Assembly (NCBI RefSeq): GCF_041146795.1 | Contig: NC_135174.1 | Location: 18,346,878 to 18,410,877 of the forward strand | From: Maylandia zebra | Taxonomy: Eukaryota > Chordata > Actinopteri > Cichliformes > Cichlidae | Reading direction: 5' to 3' | Length of the DNA stretch: 64,000 bases | Shown here: positions 49,435 to 59,736 of the stretch, in pieces | How positions within the stretch are numbered: the first letter of the stretch is position 1 | How the letters are laid out: each line of letters begins with the position of its first letter | Notes under the pieces: generated by a model | Told to the model about the DNA's origin: nothing | Database searches by the model: none | What the model saw: only the letters and a program-made list of their open reading frames with translations | Position numbers and translations under genes: made by a program

Positions 49435-51012
49435 AATTATAAAGGACCCTGTAGGAGAGAGAAATAACATCGCGAAAGAGACATAAAGTCAATAGAAACA
49501 CCCTGAAAGCATTTAGTATATATTTAGAACCACAAATTTGATTTCTTTTAGCAATTATTGTTTTTGTTAATGTCACAATCCCAACCCCCCTCCTTTATCC
49601 AGACTTGTGACCTGGAAAACTGACCCGAAATAGACACTCTGGCAGAGTTACTTTTTTGTTTATGTGTCTGTGTGTGTCTTTTACAGAGTTTTAAACCTTG
49701 GGATCCACAAAAAAGCAAGAGTAAAAGACGAACACTTTTTAAACATAATGTTGTTAACAAACTACATTAATCAAAAATGGACATAGCAAGCATCACCAGA
49801 CAGCTTCAGTCGAAATTGGATGTAGAAGATAGAGTTAAGGCTCTGCAAGGACATCCGATTTCTAAGTTAGCAATGTTTGGAATGGTGTATTTTAGTGCAT
49901 TGATTTATTTTAAACAAAGAACAATATACTTCTACCGCTTCTCCCGACCTGCGTTATAGTCAGAGCGGGAGCAGCGGTTTCGCTCATGCGCAATTCTTTT
50001 GCAGTTTGGACCCGTAGGTGTAAAAAGCTCCTGCTCTGACAGCAGCTGGGGGCAACTGCTGCATTAGGACGGCCGCCTGTGAGTGCTTTGGCACGGGCGA
50101 GGTGCCCACGGCAGCTCCCGCTGCTTGTAAGAGCGATACGTGCTTCCACGTCAAAAACTCGTAATAACACCAGAAAAAAGTCACCAGATTTGTCGCTAGT
50201 CGCTTTTTAGAAAAAAAAAAAAGAAAGTCAATTAAGGCGTCTGAAAACTCGCTAGATATAGCGACAAAATCACTGTCGTTAAGTCCTCCGTTATTTATTT
50301 AGCTAAACAAGTCAATTAACACTGGCTTACAGCACCATAGAAATATATACAAAAATACAAGCCTCCGTTATTTATTTAGCTAATATGCTAGTAGCCAATG
50401 TGCTTTAAGCTAAGCTAACTCGGCTTCCCACAATCTTACATTTCTGAATAAAAACACTAAGAAGTTACCTTTAATACCTCCGACCAGTATAATTTCATTC
50501 CACGTTAACAGAGCTTTCTATGTGAGAGCAAGCCGTAAAACTTGAACACAAAAAGTAAATAATTAAAAAAGGGGAGTGTGTTGTTTGTTAATCGACGGTG
50601 AGACAGCGGGGGCGTAATCCCAAGGGCGGAAGCACCCCGGGTTTTTTCCTGTCTGGGTTGCCATTCCTCGAGAACAGCAGGTTAATATTAAGGTTAGCTT
50701 AATGGTTAATACTAACGTTCAGGGAGGTGAAGGTTCAAGACGTTTTGTGACTGAATGAATTTCAAAGAGTAAGCGTACTGTGACGTCACGGCACGTGTGC
50801 CTTAACGTCACACTGCTGTGAGGCTATAAATATGAGCTCGCGCCTTAGAACGCGAGCTCATATTTACCCCCAAGGTAAGGCACTCTACTACACCTAGTGT
50901 TGAAAACACATTTTAACAAAATTAACGCTGATTCTATAGTCTTCTAACAATCGTCTAAAGGTTAGAGCATATAGTTTATCTCTACTGAACCCTATCTCCT
51001 CTGTTTACAAAT
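49435..51012 (+). other. R3 upstream region of gene-family copy C
   Basis: The 5' flank of R3, starting AATTATAAAGGACCCTG. The first 450 bp contain TCTTTTACAG followed by sequence with small frames on the plus strand, e.g. 49777-49959 starting MDIASITRQLQSKLDVED. These recur in R4 and are not recognised. A CpG-rich part (about 49,935-50,160) and an AT-rich part follow. The promoter-like segment is described separately. Confidence 0.6.
50780..50880 (+). promoter_or_regulatory. Copy C promoter with TATA inside a perfect inverted repeat
   Basis: ACTGTGACGTCACGGCACGT carries a CRE-like TGACGTCA and an E-box CACGTG. A second AACGTCAC follows, then CTATAAATATG as TATA box. The TATA lies in a 16-bp perfect inverted repeat, TAAATATGAGCTCGCG (50827-50842) and its complement (50851-50866), with an 8-nt loop. 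CAAGGTAAGG just downstream is a consensus-like splice donor. Confidence 0.55.
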
Positions 51013-52820
51013 ATGTGGCGCTCAGTGTTCAGTCGTACAAATTCTTCAGATACTGACGGCTTTGAGGTGCTTGACGAATGTTATTTGGACCCTGATGGGT
51101 TCTTACTGATACCTAATTCCAGAGATGAACAATCACACCCCTCTGAAACATCTGAGATTCCTACAACTAGTGTTTCTGTAAACACTGATGAAAATGCACA
51201 CACCTCTGAAACAGATCAGGTTCCTACAACCAGTCTTTCTACAAACAACTATGAACCTGAAGAGTCTCCCACCACTGAAAGTTACAACAGCACTGACTTA
51301 TTCAGTGCCGTCCTTCCTGATCCTTCAGATAACGGACCTGAAGATAATGAACAAAATGTTGTCCCAGGCAGTCTTCAAACAGAGGAAGAAGAAACTATTT
51401 CTTTTGGAGTTCAAACAAATGTTCCAAATCTTTATTCCTCTTGTAGAGTTCCAGATGTGCCTGTGGGCCTTAGAGAAGCTTTTATCACCTCCTTAATATT
51501 GGTCGAGCACCATTTGCCCCATTTCCTTCACCCACTAGAGAAACTGAATGTTTACCCACCTTTAAAACAGATGAGACTCCTACAACCAGTGTTTATATGA
51601 ACAACACTGAAGATGACGAGTTTCCAGCTAGTGATAGTTATAGCACTAACTTATTCAATGGTGACATTCCTGAATCTTCCGATATTAATGGATCTGAAGA
51701 TGTTGTACCAGACAGTGTCCAAAGAGAGCAAGAAGAAGCTAGTTTTTCCCAACTTCAAACATCTCTTTCAGCTCTTTTTTCTGTTATTACAGCTCCAGTT
51801 GACTCTGTGGGCCAAGCAACATTTTATGTCACCAGGCAACTCGTTAATTTTGGTCAAGCAATATTTGCCTTAATCACTAGTGAAACTGAACGTTCACCCA
51901 CTTTTGAAACAACTGAGGTTGCTACAACGAATGTTTCTCTAATTAATTTTGAACGTGACGAGTCTTTGAGTAATGAGATTTACAGCATTGCTCCAGCTGT
52001 GTCTGTGGGCCGAAGAATACATTTTGTCAGCAGGCACGTCCTTAATAATGGTCCAGTGCCTTTTACCTTACCCACCTCTGAAATAACTGAGGTTCCTACA
52101 ACAAGTGTTTCCATAAACAACTGTGGACATGAAGTGTCTCCCAACAATGAAAGTTACAGCATTGATGTATTCAATGTTGGCCTTCCTGACTCTTCAGATA
52201 GCAGATCTGAAGACAATGAACAAAATGTTGCCCAAGGAACTCTTCAAGGACAGGACGAAGAAACTATTGTTTCCAGAGTTTACACAAACCTTTCAGGTTT
52301 TTATTCCTTCATTAGAATGCCAATTGTGTCTGTGGCCCGAAGAATATTTTTTGTGAACAGGCACATCTTTAATATTTTTCGAGTGCCTTTTACCTCACCC
52401 ACCAATGTTGGCCTTCCTGACTCTTCAGATAACAGATCTGAAGAGAATGAACAAAATATTGTCCAAAGAAGTCGTCAAAGAGAGGATGAAGAAACTGTTC
52501 TTTCCAGAGTTCACAGAAATCTTTCAGCCTTTTATCCCTTTATTAGAGCTCTAGTTGTGTCTGTGGGCCAAGGAGCAATTTTTCCCATCAGGCACATCCT
52601 TAATATTTGTCTAGCACCATTTACCTTATTGAACAATCTGTTCACAGCAATTGTTCAATATGTGTTTTCCCTTGCCCAGACAGGAATTTCAGCCCTGAAT
52701 CAAACAATCAGAAGACTTTTAAGTCCAATTTGTATAATAGGTACAGTAATATGTGTGATTTTTGTAATTGTAATTTTTACTTTTATACCATTTATCATAC
52801 ACTACATCGTAAATCACTAA
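51013..52820 (+). CDS. Unknown tail-anchored-like family, copy C (two overlapping frames)
   Basis: I do not recognise this protein. Frame 1 (51013-51600, 195 aa) starts MWRSVFSRTNSSDTDGFEVL. It is acidic and Ser/Thr-rich (SETSEIPTTSVSV) and enters the first module NLYSSCRVPDVPVGLREAF, after which a shift of frame relative to copies A and B gives an unrelated tail. Frame 2 (51597-52820, 407 aa) overlaps it as ATGA and carries four further modules (e.g. VGRRIHFVSRHVLNNG, VARRIFFVNRHIFNIF, VGQGAIFPIRHILNIC) with acidic linkers such as DSSDNRSEENEQN. It ends in a hydrophobic segment, CIIGTVICVIFVIVIFTFIP, about 10 residues from the stop. No signal peptide is seen, so tail anchoring in ER or outer organelle membranes is inferred. 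It could be one broken gene or a two-frame transcript. Confidence 0.6.
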
Positions 52821-52899
52821 CTTAACAAACAAACAGCACATGCTGTTGCATCATTTTTCTCTTAAAATTCAGTTTCCTTAGCATAAAATTACATCACAA

Positions 52900-53145
52900 T
52901 TATGCCCCCAGCCAGTCACAGCAGAAGGCTGCCCCTCCCTGAGTCTGGTTCTGCTGAAGGTTTCTTCCTCTTAAAAGGGAGTTTTTCCTTCCCACCGTCG
53001 CCTTAGTGCTTGCTCATAGGGGATCGTTTGATTGCTGGGGTTTTCTCTCTAATACTGTGGGGTTTTAACCTTACAGTACAAAGAGCTTTAAAGTGCCTGT
53101 TCTAACACAGCATTATTAAATAGACTTTAAATGGCTTCAACTGAA
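52900..53145. repeat. Dispersed fish repeat downstream of copy C
   Basis: Same element and same distance from the gene stop as in R2, reading TTCCTCTTAAAAGGGAG where R2 has TTCCTATTAAAAGGGAG. Confidence 0.55.
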
Positions 53146-55080
53146 AAAACATTACTTAATAAAAAAAATAAATCAATAAATAATGGTGTGTGTTTGTTTC
53201 ATTTTCTATACCAGGGTAACTGCTAAAACTTAGTGGGTTATAATTTATGTAGCTTTTAACAGATTATTGTTGTTTCAAATGTGACTGTGCTGAGTGGCCG
53301 TGGCACTGTGCGCACTTAAGTAATATTGGTGATTGGAAGCCAGTGTTTTAGTCTTCTCCTTTTTTTCCTGATTAGTTTATTTTATACTTTATTTTTAAGT
53401 CTTGGATCTATTTTTATGGGTCGCTCTGGTTTTAAAAACAAATTTAAAGCTCTTACTGGTCATTAACACAAATGCAGCGTTTACCTGTACAGGGATTGAC
53501 CACTAGAGGTCCTTTTACTCAAGGTTTACATTCATCAGCAACTTCCTTGACAAATGCTAAATGCTGATCAGATTAAATAGGATTATCAAGGGACAATACA
53601 TTTTGTTCTTAATATCATATTATTTCATCTATCATGTCTTTTCTATGATTCATATTTTATTGATGAGACCATCGAAAGCGAGGTAGCAAATACTCAAAGA
53701 TTAACTAGTCAGGACGTGATTTCTACATTTCTACAGTTTTTTTTACACGGTGGTCTTTGGCATGTTATCTTATTTTTGGTGAATAAAACAAAACCACCAG
53801 TGAAAATTGTTTTAGATTTAGTAAATTGTAAGTAAATTTTAACTCATGCAGTTGTAACCCCTTTAAACAATCGTTCGTGTCCTGCAGGAAATGGAATACC
53901 AAATGAACTGACTAAAGGGGGTGCCTGTAAAAATTCCTAAGGTTCTTCTGCCCACTGGTGCTGCTGCAGCTGATTTCTATCAACAAGAGGTGGGATCACC
54001 TGCAAAGAGACTGCGATTTTTGGTTTGGGGCCTTTACCCTCTGAAGAAGCCAAACAGTGGACTGAAACTGTTTGGGTCTCATTTTGATTTGTGGTCACTG
54101 TACCAAAAATGTGGTTCATCATAATTATGGAACATTTAAAGATGCAGTTATATTTCTTATTGACATCACCAGAAATTGTGTGTGACTTCTTATGGTGGTG
54201 TTCAATAAAGAAGTATAATTATTTTTAAGAATAACAAAAAGCCATTTACTATAGAGTAAAGGGTGAAAGCTGCTTCTATTTAGAACAGTTACAATATTTT
54301 GTTTGATTTGATTTCTTGCAATAAACAGAGACAATTTGCAATTCTCTAATTCTTTGTAACAGGTCCTTTGTAAAGAATTCAGCTTTTGTGTAAACACCCA
54401 AGTTCACCAGATATCTGGGAAACAATGCAACAATTTATTTTAATAATTCTATAATGAAGTGTTAAATTGCAGTTAGAAGCTACTGCTCCAAACCTCGTAA
54501 TAAACATCAAACAGGATTAAAACCTCAGGACAACAAAGAAAACAAGATGACATAGAAGTGACCCCCATTCTATACGATGTGCCATAAAACTAAACACTGT
54601 GTTTGTATGTTTGTGTGCGTGCGAGCACGCGAGTGCCTGCGTACCTGTGTGTAAGTGCATGTGTATATATGTTTATGTACCTGTGTGTACGTGACTTCCT
54701 GTGGGTCATAAAAGTCCATCTCCCTTTCAAGCCAAAGTTATCCAGTTACAAACATTTAGGTCCCCACCCAGGTATCCCCTGGGGAATTTCCACTCAGCTT
54801 TAGCTTCTCTTTGTCCTGTTTTCACAGCTCAAGGTGGGGAGGGTCTCTTACAAGTTTACTCCTAAGTTTATGTCACATTTAGGCCTATATTACATCCAGG
54901 GCAGTGTCAGTGTCTCTACTATACTTCTACATCCTATCTAGCACATTTCTAAAACCTAAAATAAGCTACAAATATCTTCAAGTTCCTCTTTCTCTGTAGG
55001 ATAACCAAATCAATTAAACCAAGTGCTGTGGTGGTGATATGAAATTCAACCTTTGCAGCCTCTGTAGCTTTCTAGTAACA
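53146..55080. other. R3 downstream noncoding region
   Basis: Homologous to 34201-36410. It lacks the 266 bp extra to R2 (junction AGATGACATAGAAGTGACC near 54,550). No gene is supported. Confidence 0.5.
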
Positions 55081-55889
55081 TGTCACGGGGTGGAAAGGGA
55101 CAAGTTATCTAAGTTTTTCTACTATGCATGTTTTAGTTACCGTCAAATTGTCCTGGAGAGACTCCGCCCTTTCCCCCCATCTTTACTAATTGGACACACC
55201 TGAGAGGGAAGGCAAGGTAATTTACAGAGTGCTCAATGACACATAAGAGTGTTGGAGTTGGCGTTCGAGAGGGGACATGACCAGCGACTGGGGACGCGCC
55301 ACCACGAGCGACTAGGGACGCGCAGCGAGCAGTCAGACGGCAATAACGACAAGAGCCAGCTTGTGCACTGCGGGAGAGCAGAAGCAGTGAGACAGCTGGT
55401 GCCGATTGCAGTTTTAAAGAAGCGGCGGGCGGAGTTGAGAGCTCTGCCCACCCGGGGTAAGTCTTTGACTTATCCCTTTTTATAAAGTAAAACTGTCGAA
55501 AGGAATATTGACTGCCGCTCCCTCTCTTCCTTCAGTGCACCGGGACGTGGAATGCGGGGAGGAAGGCGAGGACTCCACTGGGTTTCCCTCTTTTACTACT
55601 ACGCTGGATTTCTTAGTTTTTTGTGACTTTTATGCCGTGGTGGATCCCACTGGACTTTTAATGTTGTGTTTTATTGATTTTTATTGTGTTATCCCTTGGC
55701 CAAGGTTGTTTTAATTCATTTTACATTTTTAACTATTTAAATATAATAAAATATATTTTTAATCTTACAGTTTAAATTATGTGCTTTCCCTTGGCGGCTC
55801 CACTGCTCTGCCCGTTTTGAGAAAGGTTTCCTTCCTTTTAAAAACACAAAACATCTTGGAAATAAAATCAGCCTTTCCGCTCCGTTACA
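55081..55889. repeat. Solo LTR, 809 bp
   Basis: Begins TGTCACGGGG and ends CCGTTACA (TGT...ACA), with 4-bp target duplication AACA (55077-55080, 55890-55893). The empty site is in R2 (TCTAGTAACACATTTGCC at about 36,405). It contains AATAAAATATATTTTT and GAAATAAAATCAGCC as poly-A signals. A 4-bp duplication fits an endogenous-retrovirus lineage. It has no internal region. Confidence 0.8.
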
Positions 55890-55893
55890 AACA

Positions 55894-56835
55894 CATTTGC
55901 CTTTTCCTTTTCAAACAATTTTACATGAGTTACACATTATGTCTCTTCAAAGAGAGTCAGAACAGCATGGAGACCCTTAACCTCGTGTACCTTACAATCA
56001 AATTCTTCTCTGCATTTAAAACCATGATCTGCAGTTAGCAGCCACACTGCTCCACACATCCAACATCAGCATCCGACTAGAGACTTGCAACATGTGGAAA
56101 ACTGGGCTTCTCCATAAGAGCTAGAAGGTTGAAAAAATAAAAGAAGAAAAATATATTAGTTACTTCAACTGTAAACTAAGAAATTTAACTAAAGACAAAC
56201 TTTTGAACTTGCTGTAACATTTGCAAATGAGGCAGATGAAGGCATCCTTTACAGAATGTGTGTGCGGTCTTTGCAGTTTCAGATTTACGGTCAAAGTGAT
56301 GTCTTGGAGGTAGGGCTGGGCGATATGGCCTAAAATCCATATCATGGTATACTTTGAAGCATGTGCGGTAACAATATATATCGCGATATATTATTTTCTT
56401 CACTGCAGCATTACCGAGAGTTGAAAAACTGTCTAAATTCTTTCATCTGTAATAAAATGATCAGTGTGGTTGCTCTACCAGATGTGACAATTACATTTAA
56501 TATCCAGGCATCCATGAAAACAGAATTTACGAAATTTAACAGAGTTAGAAGTTAGCAGCAAGTAAGCTCGCTAGTTTCCACCTAAACATAATATAGCATG
56601 TTCTGACTGAGGGATTTCTGAAACAAATTAAGACGTACAGCTTTGCTATTACTTCCCAAATAAATGAAGACAGGAAAGTAAACAGCAGTGAAGTTTGTAG
56701 GGTTACTGAAGTTTGGCTAGCTGGTATATAATGACGCGCTACGCGACACAGCTATGTTAGCATAATATAAACAGTGAAGCTGGAGGACAAAGTCGCTAGA
56801 TGACGTCATTGCCTAATTTGCATAATTGGTCATGT
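55894..56835. mobile_element. R3 downstream end with truncated MITE (56311-56787)
   Basis: About 420 bp of R3 flank, then TAGGGCTGGGCGATATGGCC at 56311 and the MITE interior to about 56787. The R3 right edge follows: CGCTAGATGACGTCATTGCC and TAATTTGCATAATTGGTCAT. This copy lacks the nested hAT found in R2 and so gives its empty site. Confidence 0.75.
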
Positions 56836-58167
56836 AATTATAAAGGACCCTGTAGGAGAGAGAAATAACATCGTGAAAGAGACATAAAGTCAATAGAAAC
56901 ACCCTGAAAGCATTTAGTATATATTTAGAACCACAAATTTGATTTCTTTTAGCAATTATTGTTTTTGTTAATGTCACAATCCCAACCCTCCTCCTTTATC
57001 CGGACTTGTGACCTGGAAAACTGACCCGAAATAGGCACTCTGGCAGAGTTACTTTTTTGTTTATGTGTCTGTGTGTGTCTTTTACAGAGTTTTAAACCTT
57101 GGGATCCACAAAAAAGCAAGAGTAAAAGACGAACATTTTTATCCATAATGTTGTTAACAAACTACATTAATCAAAAATGGACATAGCAAGCATCACCAGA
57201 CAGCTTCAGTCGAAATTGGATGTAGAAGATAGAGTTAAGGCTCTGCAAGGACATCTGATTTCTAAGTTAGCAATGTTTGGAATGGTGTATTTTAGTGCAT
57301 TGATTTATTTTAAACAAAGAACAATATACTTCTACCGCTTCTCCCGACCTGCGTTATAGTCAGAGCGGGAGCAGCGGTTTCGCTCATGCGCAATTCTTTT
57401 GCAGTTTGGACCCGTAGGTGTAAAAAGCTCCTGCTCTGACAGCAGCTGGGGGCAACTGCTGCATTAGGACGGCCGCCTGTGAGTGCTTTGGCACGGGCGA
57501 GGTGCCCACGGCAGCTCCCGCTGCTTGTAAGAGCGATACGTGCTTCCACGTCAAAAACTCGTAATAACACCAGAAAAAAGTCACCAGATTTGTTGTTAGT
57601 CGCTTTTTAGAAAAAAAAAAAAAAGTCAATTAAGGCGTCTGAAAACTCGCTAGATATAGCGACAAAATCACTGCCGTTAAGTCCTCCGTTATTTATTTAG
57701 CTAAACAAGTCAATTAACACTGGCTTACAGCACCATAGAAATATATACAAAAATACAAGCCTCCGTTATTTATTTAGCTAATATGCTAGTAGCCAATGTG
57801 CTTTAAGCTAACTCGGCTTCCCACAATCTTACATTTCTGAATAAAAACACTAAGAAGTTACCTTTAATACCTCCGACCAGTATAATTTCATTCCACGTTA
57901 ACAGAGCTTTCTACGTGAGAGCAAGCCGTAAAACTTGAACACAAAAAGTAAATAATTAAAAAAGGTGAGTGTGTTGTTTGTTAATCGACGGTGAGACAGC
58001 GGGGGCGTAATCCCAAGGGCGGAAGCACCCCGGGTTTTTTCCTGTCTGGGTTGCCATTCCTCGAGAACAGCAGGTTAATATTAAGGTTAGCTTAATGGTT
58101 AATACTAACGTTCAGGGAGGTGAAGGTTCAAGACGTTTTGTGACCGAATGAATTTCAAAGAGTAAGC
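56836..58167 (+). other. R4 upstream region
   Basis: Homologous to 49435-50770 with roughly a dozen differences by eye (about 1%), including one instead of two AAGCT copies near 57,808. It ends at AAAGAGTAAGC, where a retroposon entered. The small frame 57177-57359 repeats that of R3. Confidence 0.6.
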
Positions 58168-59462
58168 CCTTTTGTAGCGGCGGATGTGTAAAGCTGGCCC
58201 ACATTCACGTAATGTAACGTTTGTGCTTTTATTCTGGTAACTTCCTGTGTGACCGGAAGTGAATGATGTAACGGTAAAAATTGGATGTACAAAAAAGACG
58301 GAAGAAAACGGAAAACTAATACTAACGGAGAAAAGGGAGAGAAGATTATGGTTAAATTGTACGAAGACAAATGGTTCTAGCTACAGTCGACAGGGGAACA
58401 AGGTTTGTAATGTATAAGATTTAATTTGAGCAATCTGAAATGTATAATATGTATTATATAGTTTAATAGATAACGGTTAGACCAGCGTAATGAGCGGTTA
58501 AGATGCTGTACATGAATAATATGGTAATTGTTTCATTTGTTTGTCTAGCTCTTACGTTGGTTCGTTGTCTGATACACGGCAAGGAATAATAAAGGTCATT
58601 CAACAACCATCAGTTCTGGCCTTCTCAGTTCGACTGGATGCTACACCTTTGGAGGTGGGGTGCCCCCGGCCTCTCGGCCTGGGGCTCGGTCACTCAGGCA
58701 CAGCTGGGGGCCGGCGGAGCTCACGGGCGCGTCACTGCAACCCCCCCTGACTTCTGCTCCGCGGCTGCTGGGCGAGCCCTCATCTGGGACTCTCCTCAGC
58801 TCCTACTGGAACAGTGGCGCGGCTGCCCCTCTGTTGGTCTTCCATGGTCTCTTGTGTTCTGGGGGCCTCTGGATGTCTGGAGTTTTGATCTCCTCCATAC
58901 CCGCTTCACACCCTGGAGGACGGGGCTGTGGCCCCCCCACACTCCCTAGCAGATCATTACATGGAGAAACCTTTGGAATGCAAGCATGCTGATCCACACA
59001 GGTATGCACACATGGGTATTCACAGACGCGGACTAAAGCTTTCTTGGCTGCTGCCTCAAAGCACACTGTGCGCTGTCTATCTTGCGTGCTGCACAATATC
59101 GTTTATTATTTAGTAAATATTGATATCTATGACTAGCTAGTTTATTGTGATGGTGCTTTGTTTTCTCTATTATTATGTTACTCTTTGTTGTTTGCTGTCT
59201 CCTCTGTTTGTTTTTTTTGTTTGTTTGTTTTTTTTTTCTCCATACAGGTGACCCAGGAGTTCTTTTTTTTTTTTTTTTCTCTCTCTTCCCCCCCCTTCTC
59301 ACCGTCTCTTCTCCCCTTTGGTTTTCTTTCTTTCTCTCCCCCTCTTTCTCTCATTCATTCCCCCTGTCCTATTTATTAAAAAAAAAAAAAAAAATGACAA
59401 AGGATGAACTGAAGCTCTGCCATCACGTAATGTCGCATACTGCTGTTTCTGATGTCATTTAG

Positions 59463-59490
<28 letters not shown>
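58168..59490 (+). mobile_element. 5'-truncated poly-A retroposon (L1-like?)
   Basis: The insertion absent from R3 is flanked by AAAGAGTAAGC (58157-58167 and 59488-59498). The body is about 845 bp without the nested solo LTR. It starts CCTTTGGAGGTGGGGTGCCC, is GC-rich at first, then has T- and C-rich runs, and ends in about 28 A's. A poly-A tail and an 11-bp target duplication fit LINE-mediated insertion. The sequence looks like an L1-type 3' UTR, but no coding block is seen. Confidence 0.75.
58173..58645 (+). repeat. Solo LTR, 473 bp, nested in the retroposon
   Basis: TGTAGCGGCGG...GGATGCTACA with 5-bp target duplication CCTTT (58168-58172 and 58646-58650). It contains GGAATAATAAAGGTCATTC as poly-A signal near its end. 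It inserted 5 bp inside the retroposon's 5' end. It differs from the LTR at 55081. Confidence 0.85.
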
Positions 59491-59493
<3 letters not shown>

Positions 59494-59499
59494 TAAGCA

Positions 59500-59605
59500 T
59501 ACTGTGACGTCACGGCACGTGTGCCTTAACGTCACACTGCTGTGAGGCTATAAATATGAGCTCGCGCCTTAGAACGCGAGCTCATATTTACCCCCAAGGT
59601 AAGGC
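59500..59605 (+). promoter_or_regulatory. Copy D promoter, TATA in a perfect inverted repeat
   Basis: Appears identical to the copy C promoter except G to A just after AGTAAGC. Inverted-repeat arms are at 59551-59566 and 59575-59590. The retroposon poly-A lies about 60 bp upstream of the TATA, so the distal flank is displaced by 1.3 kb. Confidence 0.55.
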
Positions 59606-59736
59606 ACTCTACTACACCTAGTGTTGAAAACACATTTTAACAAAATTAACGCTGATTCTATAGTCTTCTAACAATCGTCTAAAGGTTAGAGCATATAGTT
59701 TATCTCTACTGAACCCTATCTCCTCTGTTTACAAAT

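Noticed and set aside
35936-54803. Frame MYVCVRASTRVPAYLCVSAC repeated in R2, R3 and R4.
   Set aside because: Translation of a GT-rich low-complexity stretch.
55081-55889. Equal length (809 bp) of this LTR and the BEL/Pao LTR at 7384.
   Set aside because: The sequences and target-duplication sizes differ. The equal length is coincidence.
58638-58992. GC-rich frames of 103-110 aa in the retroposon.
   Set aside because: Overlapping frames in a GC-rich 3' UTR-like sequence, with no known motif.
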